From assembly GCA_009746045.1 (NCBI GenBank), contig RPFO01001032.1:35001-89214 (forward strand): DNA of 54,214 nt. The letters run 5' to 3'. This stretch comes from Mesostigma viride (Eukaryota; Streptophyta; Mesostigmatophyceae; Mesostigmatales; Mesostigmataceae). The notes under the pieces are model-generated. The model had not been told where the DNA came from. It made no database searches and worked only from the letters and a program-made list of their open reading frames with translations. This document shows positions 1-11,245 of the stretch, piece by piece; the first letter of the stretch is position 1; every line of letters begins with the position of its first letter. Made by a program: the position numbers and the translations under genes.

Positions 1-2534
1 ATACCGAGGGGGGGTGCTGGCATGCATAAATACCGAGGGGGGGTGCTGGCATGCATAAATACCTAGGGGGGGTGCTGGCATGCATAAATACCTAGGGGGG
101 GTGCTGGCATGCATAAATACCTAGGGGGGGTGCTGGCATGCATAAATACCTAGGGGGGGTGCTGGCATGCATAAATACCTAGGGGGGGGTGCTGGCATGC
201 ATAAATACCGAGGGGGGTGCTGGCATGCATAAATACCGAGGGGGGGGTGCTGGCATGCATAAATACCTAGGGGGGGTGCTGGCATGCATAAGTACGTCGG
301 GGGGTGCTGGCATGCATAAATACCGAGGGGGGTGCTGGCATGCATAAATACCTAGGGGGGGTGCTGGCATGCATAAATACCGAGGGGGGGGTGCTGGCAT
401 GCATAAATACCGAGGGGGGTGCTGGCATGCATAAATACCTAGGGGGGGTGCTGGCAAGCATAAATACCGAGGGGGGTGCTGGCATGCATAAATACCGAGG
501 GGGGTGCTGGCATGCATAAATACCTAGGGGGGGTGCTGGCATGCATAAATACCGAGGGGGGTGCTGGCATGCATAAATACCGAGGGGGGGTGCTGGCATG
601 CATAAATACCTAGAAGGGGGGCTGGCATGCATAAATACCTAGGGGGGGGTGCTGGCATGCATAAATACCGAGGGGGGGGTGCTGGCATGCAAAATACCTA
701 GGGGGGGGTGCTGGCATGCATAAATACCTAGGGGGGGGTGCTGCATGCATAAATACCGAGGGGGGTGCTGGCATGCATAAATACCGAGGGGGGTGCTGGC
801 ATGCATAAATACCTAGGGGGGTGCTGGCATGCATAAATACCGAGGGGGGGTGCTGGCAAGCATAAATATCGGGGGGGATGCTGGCATGCATAAATTACCG
901 AGGGGGTGCTGGCATGCATAAATACCGAGGGGGGTGCTGGCATGCATAAATACCTAGGGGGGGGTTGCTGGCATGCATAAATACCTAGGGGGGGTGCTGG
1001 CATGCATAAATACCGAGGGGGGGTGCTTGGCATGCATAAATACCGAGGGGGGGTGCTGGCATGCATAAATACCTAGGGGGGGGTGCTGGCATGCATAAAT
1101 ACCTAGGGGGGGTGCTGGCATGCATGAAAAAATTTGGTGGGGTGCTGGCATGCATAAATACCTAGGGGGGGTGCTGGCATGCATAAATACGTCGGGGGTG
1201 CTGGCATGCATAAATACCGAGAGGGGGTGCTGGCATGCATAAATACCTAGGGGGGTGCTGGCATGCATAAATACCGAGGGGGGGTGCTGGCATGCATAAA
1301 TACCTAGGGGGGGTGCTGGTATGCATAAATACCTAGGGGGGGTGCTGGCATGCATAAATACCTAGGGGGGGTGCTGGCATGCATAAATACCTAGGGGGGG
1401 TGCTGGCATGCATAAATACCGAGGGGGGTGCTGGCATGCATAAATACCTAGGGGGGTGCTGGCATGCATAAATACCTAGGGGGGGGTGCTGGCATGCATA
1501 AATACCTAGGGGGGGGTGCTGGCATGCATAAATACCGAGGGGGGTGCTGGCATGCATAAATACCTAGGGGGGGTGCTGGCATGCATAAATACCGAGGGGG
1601 GGTGCTGGCAAGCATAAATACCGAGGGGGGGGTGCTGGCATGCATAAATACCGAGGGGGGGTGCTGGCATGCATAAATACCGAGGGGCCGGGGTGCTGGC
1701 ATGCATAAATACCTAGGGGGGGGTGCTGGCATGCATAAATACCGAGGGGGGGGTGCTGGCATGCATAAATACCTAGGGGGGGCTGGCATGCATAAATACC
1801 TAGGGGGGGTGCTGGCATGCATAAATACCTAGAAGGGGGGGCTGGCATGCATAAATACCTAGGGGGGGTGCTGGCATGCATAAATACCTAGGGGGGTGCT
1901 GGCATGCATAAATACCTAGGGGGGTGCTGGCATGCATAAATACCGAGGGGGGGTGCTGGCATGCATAAATACCGAGGGGGGGTGCTGGCATGCATAAATA
2001 CCTAGGGGGGTGCTGGCATGCATAAATACCGAGGGGGGGTGCTGGCATGCATAAATACCGAGGGGGGGTGCTGGCATGCATAAATACCTAGGGGGGGTGC
2101 TGGCATGCATAAATACCTAGGGGGGGGTGCTGGCATGCATAAATACCGAGGGGGGGTGCTGGCATGCATAAATACCTAGGGGGGTGCTGGCATGCATAAA
2201 TACCTAGGGGGGGTGCTGGCATGCATAAATACCGAGGGGGGGTGCTGGCATGCATAAATACCTAGGGGGGGTGCTGGCATGCATAAATACCTAGGGGGGG
2301 GTGCTGGCATGCATAAATACCTAGGGGGGGTGCTGGCATGCATAAATACCGAGGGGGGGTGCTGGCATGCATAAATACCTAGGGGGGGGTGCTGGCATGC
2401 ATAAATACCGAGGGGGGGTGCTGGCATGCATAAATACCGAGGGGGGGGTGCTGGCATGCATAAATACCGAGGGGGGGGTGCTGGCAAGCATAAATACCGA
2501 GGGGGGGGTGCTGGCATGCATAAATACCTAGGGG

Positions 2535-2735
2535 TTCAGCTGCCATTCGTACCTTTTTTTCTGTTTTTATTTTTAAATGGGGGCCGGCCTGGGGCAGCGG
2601 CGGCGGGTGGAAGAAAACTGATAGCGTTGTTGTGCATCCCGTGACCACCGGCCACCAAACGGAGGCACGACACCAAGGCAGATCAAGCACCAAAGGAAGC
2701 AGCAAGGACGTTGACGTTAGTAACCAAGAATGGGG
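2535..2735 (+). repeat. ~200 bp interspersed block, copy 1
   Basis: This non-satellite block begins TTCAGCTGCCATTCGTACC, contains a T-rich stretch and a GGCAGCGGCGGCGGG segment, and ends in AACCAAGAATGGGGG, where the minisatellite resumes. It is nearly identical to the blocks at 3025, 4632 and 4889; this copy reads TTTTTAAATGG where the others read TTTTTTAATGG. Confidence 0.93.
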
Positions 2736-3024
2736 GTGCTGGCATGCATAAATACCGAGGGGGGTGCTGGCAAGCATAAATACCGAGGGGGGGGTGCTGG
2801 CATGCATAAATACCTAGGGGGGGGTGCTGGCATGCATAAATACCGAGGGGGGGTGCTGGCATGCATAAATACCTAGGGGGGTGCTGGCATGCATAAATAC
2901 CTAGGGGGGTGCTGGCATGCATAAATACCTAGAAGGGGGGGCTGGCATGCATAAATACCGAGGGGGGGTGCTGGCATGCATAAATACCGAGGGGGGGGTG
3001 CTGGCATGCATAAATACCTAGGGG

Positions 3025-3225
3025 TTCAGCTGCCATTCGTACCTTTTTTTCTGTTTTTATTTTTTAATGGGGGCCGGCCTGGGGCAGCGGCGGCGGGTGG
3101 AAGAAAACTGATAGCGTTGTTGTGCATCCCGTGACCACCGGCCACCAAACGGAGGCACGACACCAAGGCAGATCAAGCACCAAAGGAAGCAGCAAGGACG
3201 TTGACGTTAGTAACCAAGAATGGGG
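3025..3225 (+). repeat. ~200 bp interspersed block, copy 2
   Basis: Second near-identical copy of the block embedded in the minisatellite. It is entered from a CCTAGGGG unit and left through GAATGGGGGTGCTGGC, so the satellite phase is the same on both sides as for copy 1. This suggests that block and flanking units were amplified together. Confidence 0.93.
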
Positions 3226-4631
3226 GTGCTGGCATGCATAAATACCGAGGGGGGGTGCTGGCAAGCATAAATACCGAGGGGGGGTGCTGGCATGCATAAA
3301 TACCTAGGGGGGGTGCTGGCATGCATAAATACCTAGGGGGGGGTGCTGGCATGCATAAATACCTAGGGGGGGTGCTGGCATGCATAAATACCGAGGGGGG
3401 GTGCTGGCATGCATAAATACCTAGGGGGGGTGCTGGCATGCATAAATACCGAGGGGGGGTGCTGGCATGCATAAATACCTAGGGGGGGGTGCTGGCATGC
3501 ATAAATACCGAGGGGGGTGCTGGCATGCATAAATACCGAGGGGGGGTGCTGGCATGCATAAATACCTAGGGGGGGTGCTGGCATGCATAAATACCTAGGG
3601 GGGGGTGCTGGCATGCATAAATACCGAGGGGGGGTGCTGGCATGCATAAATACCTAGGGGGGGGTGCTGGCATGCATAAATACCTAGGGGGGGTGCTGGC
3701 ATGCATAAATACCGAGGGGGGGTGCTGGCATGCATAAATACCTAGGGGGGGTGCTGGCATGCATAAATACCTAGGGGGGGGTGCTGGCATGCATAAATAC
3801 CTAGGGGGGGGTGCTGGCATGCATAAATACCGAGGGGGGGTGCTGGCATGCATAAATACCTAGGGGGGGGTGCTGGCATGCATAAATACCGAGGGGGGGG
3901 TGCTGGCAAGCATAAATACCGAGGGGGGGGTGCTGGCATGCATAAATACCGAGGGGGGGTGCTGGCATGCATAAATACCTAGGGGGGGTGCTGGCATGCA
4001 TAAATACCGAGGGGGGTGCTGGCATGCATAAATACCGAGGGGGGGTGCTGGCATGCATAAATACCTAGAAGGGGGGGCTGGCATGCATAAATACCTAGGG
4101 GGGGGTGCTGGCATGCATAAATACCGAGGGGGGGGTGCTGGCAAGCATAAATACCGAGGGGGGGTGCTGGCATGCATAAATACCTAGGGGGGGGTGCTGG
4201 CATGCATAAATACCGAGGGGGGGTGCTGGCATGCATAAATACCGAGGGGGGGTGCTGGCATGCATAAATACCTAGGGGGGGGTGCTGGCATGCATAAATA
4301 CCGAGGGGGGGGTGCTGGCAAGCATAAATACCGAGGGGGGGTGCTGGCATGCATAAATACCTAGGGGGGGTGCTGGCATGCATAAATACCGAGGGGGGGT
4401 GCTGGCATGCATAAATACCTAGGGGGGGTGCTGGCATGCATAAATACCTAGGGGGGGTGCTGGCATGCATAAATACCGAGGGGGGGGTGCTGGCATGCAT
4501 AAATACCGAGGGGGGGTGCTGGCATGCATAAATACCGAGGGGGGGTGCTGGCATGCATAAATACCGAGGGGGGGGTGCTGGCAAGCATAAATACCGAGGG
4601 GGGGGTGCTGGCATGCATAAATACCTAGGGG

Positions 4632-4832
4632 TTCAGCTGCCATTCGTACCTTTTTTTCTGTTTTTATTTTTTAATGGGGGCCGGCCTGGGGCAGCGGCGG
4701 CGGGTGGAAGAAAACTGATAGCGTTGTTGTGCATCCCGTGACCACCGGCCACCAAACGGAGGCACGACACCAAGGCAGATCAAGCACCAAAGGAAGCAGC
4801 AAGGACGTTGACGTTAGTAACCAAGAATGGGG
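4632..4832 (+). repeat. ~200 bp interspersed block, copy 3
   Basis: Third near-identical copy. Only two satellite units separate it from copy 4, whereas about 1.4 kb of satellite separates it from copy 2. Confidence 0.93.
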
Positions 4833-4888
4833 GTGCTGGCATGCATAAATACCGAGGGGGGGTGCTGGCATGCATAAATACCGAGGGG

Positions 4889-5087
4889 TTCAGCTGCCAT
4901 TCGTACCTTTTTTTCTGTTTTTATTTTTTAATGGGGCCGGCCTGGGGCAGCGGCGGCGGGTGGAAGAAAACTGATAGCGTTGTTGTGCATCCCGTGACCA
5001 CCGGCCACCAAACGGAGGCACGACACCAAGGCAGATCAAGCACCAAAGGAAGCAGCAAGGACGTTGACGTTAGTAACCAAGAATGGG
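4889..5087 (+). repeat. ~200 bp interspersed block, copy 4 (array edge)
   Basis: Fourth copy. It is entered from a satellite unit but continues into unique DNA (GAATGGGAGCCGGGG) instead of returning to satellite. It is therefore the likely ancestral block, with copies 1-3 produced by unequal exchange from this array edge. Confidence 0.9.
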
Positions 5088-5290
5088 AGCCGGGGGAAAG
5101 ATCATATGGCGCTGCCATGGCAAGAAAACCCAGCAACGCAGCTATGGCGCAACCCAGAAACGAAAACATTTGCGACAGCCTGCTTCAATAATGCTTGGAT
5201 TCACACAAATGAACAAGTGGGGCTTACCAATCCAATCGATGGTCTCGGCTTGCTCGCAAATCCCTGCAACCAAACGAGAACCGACAAAAA

Positions 5291-6133
5291 TGTTTGGATT
5301 GGGAGAGGAAACTAATGGGTTTTACACAATGCCTTGTGCTTGGCCTTGCTACCCACACACCTTGCAGGTGCTGAAAGAAAGAGAGGTTGAAGACAATTTA
5401 CGTGGAAGAATAAATGGCTTTATTAGAATATAATAGTTGGAGAAGAGCTTGAATGGAGGTTGAATGGAGGTTGAATGGAGGTTGAATGGAGGTTGAATGG
5501 ATGGAGGTACCTGCCCTTAGGGGGCAGTTTCCTTTTATACCTTTTAGGCTAGGAAGGATGACATCAGCAATGACATCATCACAGAAGCTTGTAGAAACAT
5601 CCTAGCATATTCCTAGCATATTCCCAGCATATTCTCAGTATATTCCAGGAATATTCCTGGCATATTCTTAGAACATTCCTAGAACATTCTAGACATGATC
5701 CAATGAGCTGGCATAATAGCTAGATGCCAAGTGTCTACGTAATAATGTGCCACATAACATGATTAATAAAGTGACACATCTCTTCTCCTTGGAGTGACAA
5801 GTGTCATGCAATGAGTCTACCCACTTGTCATCATGTAAGTCATAACATGTGTCATCATGAGCTTCCAACACTTGTCAGCTCATGGACCAAACACTTGTCC
5901 AATAGGCCATAGCACCACTTGTCAATCAAATACGTGATGCTACTAGGCTGACTCAGGTTACAAGTCATCCATGTCCAAGTATAGGACTATGGCACATGAA
6001 TATTGATCAGCTCATTGAGCCTTCCATCTAGCTTATCATAGCTATCAAATTCCCAGTCCATATGGAATAAATCCAACAAGAAATAAATCAGGCTGGGATA
6101 TATTGTGGCCAGGTGGATATAATATCCCTAACA
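5291..6133 (-). repeat. 3' LTR of the non-autonomous element
   Basis: 843 bp, TG..CA bounded and nearly identical to 9017-9868. From about 5449 it contains a short array of the 11 bp unit TTGAATGGAGG (about five copies), and later a run of CATATTC-type repeats. The 9 bp length difference from the other LTR lies at least partly in the 11 bp array. Confidence 0.93.
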
Positions 6134-6144
6134 CCCCCCTTAGC
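6134..6144 (-). promoter_or_regulatory. Polypurine tract
   Basis: On the minus strand CTAAGGGGGG directly abuts the LTR start TGTTAGGG, the expected place for the plus-strand primer of reverse transcription. Confidence 0.75.
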
Positions 6145-7601
6145 CACATGGGCACAAAGCAAAAGATGACTGGGTAGGTGGAATCTCAACACCCCCCTTA
6201 ACCACATGCTCGTAGCATGCCGTCCAGTTGCTAGCATGGTGCAACTGAAAATGAAGATGCCGTCCTCGTGAAACGCTTGAAGCTCCAACATGCGGTCATG
6301 AGCCGCACTACCGCCACTGATCCCCCCCCGGCAACGCGAATGAGTGTCCTACCATAGCAGCAACGCACTAGCTGCCCATCCTGGATGGCTGATACCCAAC
6401 CCTTAGTTGGAAAAAGTGCTCTAGATGCTACATTCCCCCCTCACTCAAAGCGGCTGCCCATGGACACAATAGGGGCACACAGTCCCACACATATAATACG
6501 GCAACACATGCCAACAAAGAAAGTCCCTATGAGCTAACCCAAACGGTATAGAGGTAGGGTAACGGCAACAACACGTGCTGTACACACACGGAGCAACATA
6601 ACATACGCCATCTCACAAATAAATGACACCAACATCACGTTTTACGCCAAATAAACGGGGTGAGCAAACAAACATATTGGCAACAAATGCCACACAAACA
6701 AGGTGCAATACAACCTTCAACACAAACACAGTGGCCATAACAGATAAACGCGCTTCATAGCAAAGAAAACAGGACGTGCAAAACATTACCGCCACAAAGG
6801 CGAACACAAGTAACGATTACTTGGTCACGATTCACAAATCAGTGCCCGAGAGTAAACATTACGTCCGACATTACAGGCTATGCCGAAATGCACAGCCAAA
6901 TTCGACACAAAGGACGTAAACACTTGCATAAAAGCAATGCTCTCAGCACAAAACAAAATAACACACGCGTCACAGGCACTTTAACTTACGAAAACAAGTC
7001 GTAGACGACGATACAACGGCGCTTCACTACGCCGCAGACCAGTGCCACAAATAGCGTGCAAAAACTCTGGAGATACACTCCAGGTACGTAGAAAACGTCT
7101 CGTGGGAACAATACCAAAATGCGTGGGCCATTGCCACTGAACGCATGGCAAAATAAACACATAATTGCTGGAAGAACACAAAGAAAGAACCAGAAAACGC
7201 ACGCTTACGGCGCCTCACAATTTCCAGCAAACACGACACAAAAGTCGACATACAAGTTCATTTCCCACAGACAAAACATTAGGGCAACCTTGAGAGTGGG
7301 GTCTGTGCATCCTGGGCGACAATTTCCAAGGGTCGTTGCAGCTAGCGCAATTGCAAATGCCATGGCCTGGCCGAACACCGTAACTGACCGACGTGATGCC
7401 TTGGCAGCATTTTGCAGTCGACTTGACCGTTGGTGCTTGACAGCACTTTGGCTGACAGGTCGCTGTCCACGTCGTTGTCGGCTCGCTCGAGGCCTCGCGC
7501 CAGCACCGGACTTGGCAGTCCAGGACTTGGAAAAATTTTGCAGCTTGGTCGATTTCGCCCTCGCGCACGAATTTGTTCCCCCTCAGTTAGGCTGGCAGCG
7601 T
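6145..7601. other. Internal non-coding part of the LTR element
   Basis: No credible coding region is seen on either strand. This is where pol would lie in an autonomous relative. Several short frames exist, but none shows integrase, RT or RNase H motifs. The sequence is A/C-rich on the plus strand with scattered ACACCCCCCTTA motifs near its left end. Confidence 0.6.
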
Positions 7602-8951
7602 TCAGCGCCGCGCCTTTGGTCTGGTCGCCGGACTTTGGTTACTAGCACCAGTATCACCTGGTATGCTGGCGGCGACAACGCGCTCCGCCTGCACTGGGCT
7701 GTTCTGGACCGCGGTTTCTGGAAGTACTTCAGCGTCTGACACGGACTTCTCCATTGCGCTGGAAACTTCTCGAATTGGCGTGAACTTCCACTGGGCCGGC
7801 GCAGAGTATATAAAGCCACGCAGTGTGCGAGTAATGCCCAGTAGGCCGCCCCCGATCCCGCATACACGGGCAAGCATGGCCAGTATGACCGTTAGGCCCA
7901 CGGCCAGCCACTCCGCCGCGTGTCCCGAGGCACGTGAGATGCTGCGCTCGCTGCTCGCCATTTTCTGCCCTTGACAGGCAGCGTCGTCTTGAAGCTCGTC
8001 GCCGAAGATTTCAGCTCTGGGATGGCGTCCATCGCTGCGTCCGCACCGCGCGCGGGCAAAAAGTAGGTGTTGTTCCTCGTCACGATGCTGCAGGCCTGCT
8101 GTCCAGCACAGCAACCCGCTGGCGAGGTCGACGTTGTGGCCATCCTTGACGAGCTGGCCGACAGATAAAGTCGGGTGCTCAGCTGGAACGAGCAGCGCGT
8201 TTTGGAGGTGCACGTCCGCGTCCTGACCCGGCAGCTTCAGTTTGACAGTCCCGATGGCTGTCGCCTTCAGTTGGCCGCCTGAGCCGGCGATTTCCCTGTC
8301 ATGAGGGTGCAGGCACACGAAATCCGACGGGCATGGCGTCATGTGACAGCTCGCTGCGGAATCCAGCACCCAGCTGGTCGGTGCTTTCTTTTCATACTGC
8401 GTGAGTGCAGCAGCATCCGACGGCGATGGCGACTCGGCGATGGTGGCGAAGACGAAGCCGGACCGCTCCGCAGCCTCCTCGGTGATACGCGCCTCGCTGG
8501 CACCTGGTGAGTGCTCCTTTCTCGCTTGGTTCCGTCGCGTTGCCTTGTTCTTGCGTTCTTGCTTCAGCTCCGGATGCTTCTCCCAGCACTGGGTGTCCAC
8601 GTGCCCGGCCTTCTTGCAGTAATTGCACCGCCTCTTTCCTCCACTTTTCTTCGTAGTAGTGTGGAAAACCTGGCCGTTAGGGGAGCCCTCCTTCTTTGCT
8701 TGAGCAGAACGCCTTCCGTGCAGTAGCTCCTCCGCCTCCAGCAGCGCAGTCTTGACCTCCTTTAGCGAATCCTCCTCTCCAGTTAGGACCTTGACCAGGT
8801 CACAATAGGCCGATGCTAAGGCCTTCAACACAGCCTTGATTTCTTCCCATTTCCTCAGAGACCGCCCATCAAACGTTGTGATGGACTTGCTTGTTGCCCG
8901 GAATTGCTTGTAGCACGCTTCCTTGGTAGCCATGGTGTCTTCAGTCGCCAA
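7602..8951 (-). pseudogene. Copia gag-protease remnant
   Basis: A 449-codon frame. After a short N-terminus with the copia gag hallmark FDGRSLRKW, it passes directly into a segment like the C-terminal part of gag (LKALASAYCDLVKVL), so the middle of gag appears deleted. A CCHC zinc knuckle follows (CNYCKKAGHVDTQC), then the copia protease active site SWVLDSAASCHM, with alanine where the usual motif has glycine (DSGA). Around 8120 the alternative frame gives a better pre-integrase continuation (IVTRNNTYFLPA), indicating a frameshift. The C-terminal ~120 residues contain a hydrophobic stretch and match nothing I recognise. It could still supply Gag and protease, but pol is missing. Confidence 0.8.
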
Positions 8952-9004
8952 TGGAACTGGATGTCTCTGGGTTCACAGTGGTCTTCTTGTTCCTCAGTAA
9001 CAAA

Positions 9005-9016
9005 CCTCCGATACCA
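9005..9016 (-). promoter_or_regulatory. Primer-binding site (initiator-Met tRNA type)
   Basis: TGGTATCGGAGG on the minus strand, immediately downstream of the 5' LTR. The common plant copia site is TGGTATCAGAGC, so 9 of 12 bases agree. Confidence 0.8.
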
Positions 9017-9868
9017 TGTTTGGATTGGGAGAGGAGACTAATGGGTTTTACACAATGCCTTGTGCTTGGCCTTGCTACCCACACACCTTGCAGGTGCTGA
9101 AAGAAAGAGAGGTTGAAGACAATTTACGTGGAAGAATAAATGGCTTTATTAGAATATAATAGTTGGAGAAGAGCTTGAATGGAGGTTGAATGGAGGTTGA
9201 ATGGAGGTTGAATGGAGGTTGAATGGAGGTTGAATGGAGGTACCTGCCCTTAGGGGGCAGTTTCCTTTTATACCTTTTAGGCTAGGAAGGATGACATCAG
9301 CAATGACATCATCACAGAAGCTTGTAGAAACATCCTAGCATATTCCTAGCATATTCCCAGCATATTCTCAGCATATTCCAGGAATATTCCTGGCATATTC
9401 TTAGAACATTCCTAGAACATTCTAGACATGATCCAATGAGCTGGCATAATAGCTAGATGCCAAGTGTCTACGTAATAATGTGCCACATAACATAATTAAT
9501 AAAGTGACACATCTCTTCTCCTTGGAGTGACAAGTGTCATGCAATGAGTCTACCCACTTGTCATCATGTAAGTCATAACATGTGTCATCATGAGCTTCCA
9601 ACACTTGTCAGCTCATGGACCAAACACTTGTCCAATAGGCCATAGCACCACTTGTCAATCAAATACGTGATGCTACTAGGCTGACTCAGGGTACAAGTCA
9701 TCCATGTCCAAGTATAGGACTATGGCACATGAATATTGATCAGCTCATTGAGCCTGTTCCATCTAGCTCATCATAGCTATCAAATTCCCAGTCCATATGG
9801 AATAAATCCAACAAGAAACAAATCAGGCTGGGATATATTGTGGCCAGGTGGATATAATATCCCTAACA
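9017..9868 (-). repeat. 5' LTR of the non-autonomous element
   Basis: 852 bp, nearly identical to 5291-6133, with about six copies of TTGAATGGAGG. Few substitutions separate the two LTRs (for example CTCAGCATATT here against CTCAGTATATT), so the insertion is recent. Transcription of the element would start within this LTR and run leftwards. Confidence 0.93.
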
Positions 9869-9873
9869 AAAAA

Positions 9874-10242
9874 CACTCACACTCCCCCGTCAGCGACCGG
9901 CACCACGACACCAAAAAAGCGACGAAATTATCTGTCTCACACTCCCCCGTCATCGAGCTGCTTGTGGACAACTATCTGTCAAAAGCATCCATGTACAACC
10001 ACCGCCATTGCTCACCTCTTTTCACACTCTTCGGCTGCACACAATGGCGTTGCTCAGTCGAATATGGCTGTCGGGTTGCTAATATCGTTGTCACTTTCGG
10101 CCGATGTCGCGAATACCCGCCGTTGATGCTCGGGTGCAAGGTGCATCCACGGTGTCGGTCTTCCAGGAGGGCTGGAAAGCGCCAACGCAGCACCTGCAAT
10201 TCAAATTCCCTGGTGCTGGTATGCCGACGCGCAAATGGAATG
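9874..10242. other. Intergenic, nothing recognised
   Basis: Right flank of the retrotransposon insertion. It contains an imperfect repeat of CACACTCCCCCGTCA (near 9885 and 9940). No gene, RNA or known repeat is evident. Confidence 0.5.
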
Positions 10243-10267
10243 GCGCGGCGCCTAAAAGGCGCCGCGC
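10243..10267. repeat. Perfect GC hairpin 1
   Basis: A 10 bp perfect inverted repeat GCGCGGCGCC / GGCGCCGCGC around the loop TAAAA. A near twin lies 57 bp downstream. Confidence 0.85.
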
Positions 10268-10299
10268 GCGGGAAAAAAATTTACGCGCCAAACGATATG

Positions 10300-10324
10300 G
10301 CGCGGCGCCGGGACGGCGCCGCGC
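10300..10324. repeat. Perfect GC hairpin 2
   Basis: An 11 bp perfect inverted repeat GCGCGGCGCCG / CGGCGCCGCGC around the loop GGA. The same stem core as hairpin 1 with a different loop suggests either duplication or selection for the stem. Confidence 0.85.
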
Positions 10325-10360
10325 TGAAAAATACTTGCAGTCGCAACTGTGACGCGGAGA

Positions 10361-10442
10361 TGCACACAGCTCGAGCCCATTTTTTCACATTCCTGCTACC
10401 TGATTGGACGCCTGGCGGAGGAAGCTTTTCACGGCGCGACGC
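10361..10442 (+). repeat. 82 bp direct repeat, copy 1
   Basis: Starts TGCACACAGCTCGAGCCC and ends CGGCGCGACGC. It is repeated essentially unchanged 114 bp downstream, and both copies lie upstream of the TATA box at 10575. Confidence 0.9.
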
Positions 10443-10474
10443 TGACGCCGTGTGGCGCCACATGGACGCGGCGC

Positions 10475-10556
10475 TGCACACAGCTCGAGCCCATTTTTTC
10501 ACATTCCTGCTACCTGATTGGACGCCTGGCGGAGGAAGCTTTTCACGGCGCGACGC
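10475..10556 (+). repeat. 82 bp direct repeat, copy 2
   Basis: Second copy of the 82 bp unit, ending about 20 bp before the TATA box at 10575. The pair could be a duplicated upstream promoter element, but only the duplication itself is visible. Confidence 0.9.
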
Positions 10557-10574
10557 CGAGGGGCTTCAAAAACG

Positions 10575-10582
10575 TATATAAG
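10575..10582 (+). promoter_or_regulatory. TATA box of a putative small transcript
   Basis: TATATAAG lies about 20-30 bp before the presumed start of a short unit that ends in an 8-T run at 10744-10751. Confidence 0.4.
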
Positions 10583-10604
10583 CAGGCAAAATTTCTCCGA
10601 AATT

Positions 10605-10751
10605 TAATGAACGAGCGCGACGCGGAGACCATGCTAGTGTGCGGAACTGGTGAACCACACCGGTACGGGACAGATTCTTGGCTGATCCTCGTAGTACCTC
10701 GTGAACACGTCTAGTAGGCCCGGGTTCAACTCCCGTCGTAACATTTTTTTT
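10605..10751 (+). ncRNA. Putative Pol III transcript with tRNA-like 3' part
   Basis: The sequence GGTTCAACTCC at 10723-10733 matches the Pol III B-box consensus GGTTCNANNCC and sits in a T-arm-like hairpin, CGGG-TTCAACT-CCCG. Eight T residues follow at 10744-10751, a typical Pol III terminator. A TATA box lies upstream at 10575. The segment 10662-10668 (GGTACGG) pairs six of seven with TCGTAAC at 10736-10742, like an acceptor stem, but I could not fold a convincing anticodon arm. It is better read as a tRNA-derived element or small RNA than as a functional tRNA. Confidence 0.3.
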
Positions 10752-11245
10752 GGGTTGGTGTGGCAAGCCTATAAAGCAATCCGCAAACCACTACACGGCT
10801 GGTAAGATTTAATATAATTAGCAACCTAATAGCTATATCAAAAATGTTTATGGGCATGGAAATTTTTAATATGTTGATATTAGACTGCAATGAAACGAAT
10901 ATGCAACCTGCCCCCCTATGTTTAATACAATAATTATTATTATTATTTGTGGCATGAATCTAATAATTGTGTGAAATACAATGCTATGTGCAATATATTG
11001 CTGGTATGCCATGCAATTGTAACCAACAGGTGCAAGACCAAAAGGCGTCTTCAGGGCCCACCTGCTGCGAACAAGAGCTATGGCGGCGGGCGGTGCGTGC
11101 AGGGTTACGGATTTACGGGGTTGTTGACCACCAAATTTGTTGTTACGTGTGTTATGGAAACATTTCAGTCGAATTTCTGGGTTCCAACGGTCGTAAGGTT
11201 ATAAAAAGTGCGTTGGGATTCGGAAATTCACATCCTGGCGTGTAA
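10752..11245. other. AT-rich intergenic, nothing recognised
   Basis: AT-rich DNA including an (ATT)n-like run near 10928-10948. No conserved coding frame is visible. It leads into the 62 bp minisatellite. Confidence 0.5.

Larger units (their letters stand above)
1..4888. repeat. 28-30 bp minisatellite array
   Basis: The region is a head-to-tail array of a unit reading roughly GTGCTGGCATGCATAAATAC followed by CTAGGGGGG or CGAGGGGGG. Units differ mainly by the CCTAGG/CCGAGG alternative, by the length of the G run and by an occasional GCAAGC for GCATGC. Three internal copies of a ~200 bp non-satellite block interrupt it, and a fourth copy closes it. Because the unit length is often not a multiple of three and the G run varies, the many short reading frames here are translation artefacts. 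The array extends beyond the left edge of the window. Confidence 0.97.
5291..9868 (-). mobile_element. Non-autonomous LTR retrotransposon (copia-derived), complete with LTRs and TSD
   Basis: Two direct repeats, 5291-6133 and 9017-9868, start TGTTTGG and end CTAACA on the plus strand and enclose 2.9 kb. The five bases AAAAA occur just outside both ends (5286-5290 and 9869-9873), a typical 5 bp target duplication. On the minus strand the right LTR is followed by TGGTATCGGAGG, close to the initiator-Met tRNA primer site used by many copia elements, and the left LTR is preceded by the G-rich run AAGGGGGG, a polypurine tract. Only gag and a copia-type protease are recognisable; integrase, RT and RNase H are absent, so the element would need enzymes in trans. 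Confidence 0.93.

Noticed and set aside
121-4871. Many short open frames (MHASTP/YACQHPP-type repeats) as repetitive secreted or antifreeze-like proteins
   Set aside because: They are translations of a minisatellite whose unit length drifts in all frames on both strands, with no start context or conserved boundaries.
1-4888. CRISPR-like repeat array
   Set aside because: Repeats are contiguous with no unique spacers and no cas genes, and the context is eukaryotic.
10662-10743. Functional tRNA gene
   Set aside because: T-arm, B-box and a near acceptor stem exist, but no proper anticodon arm could be drawn and one acceptor pair is mismatched.
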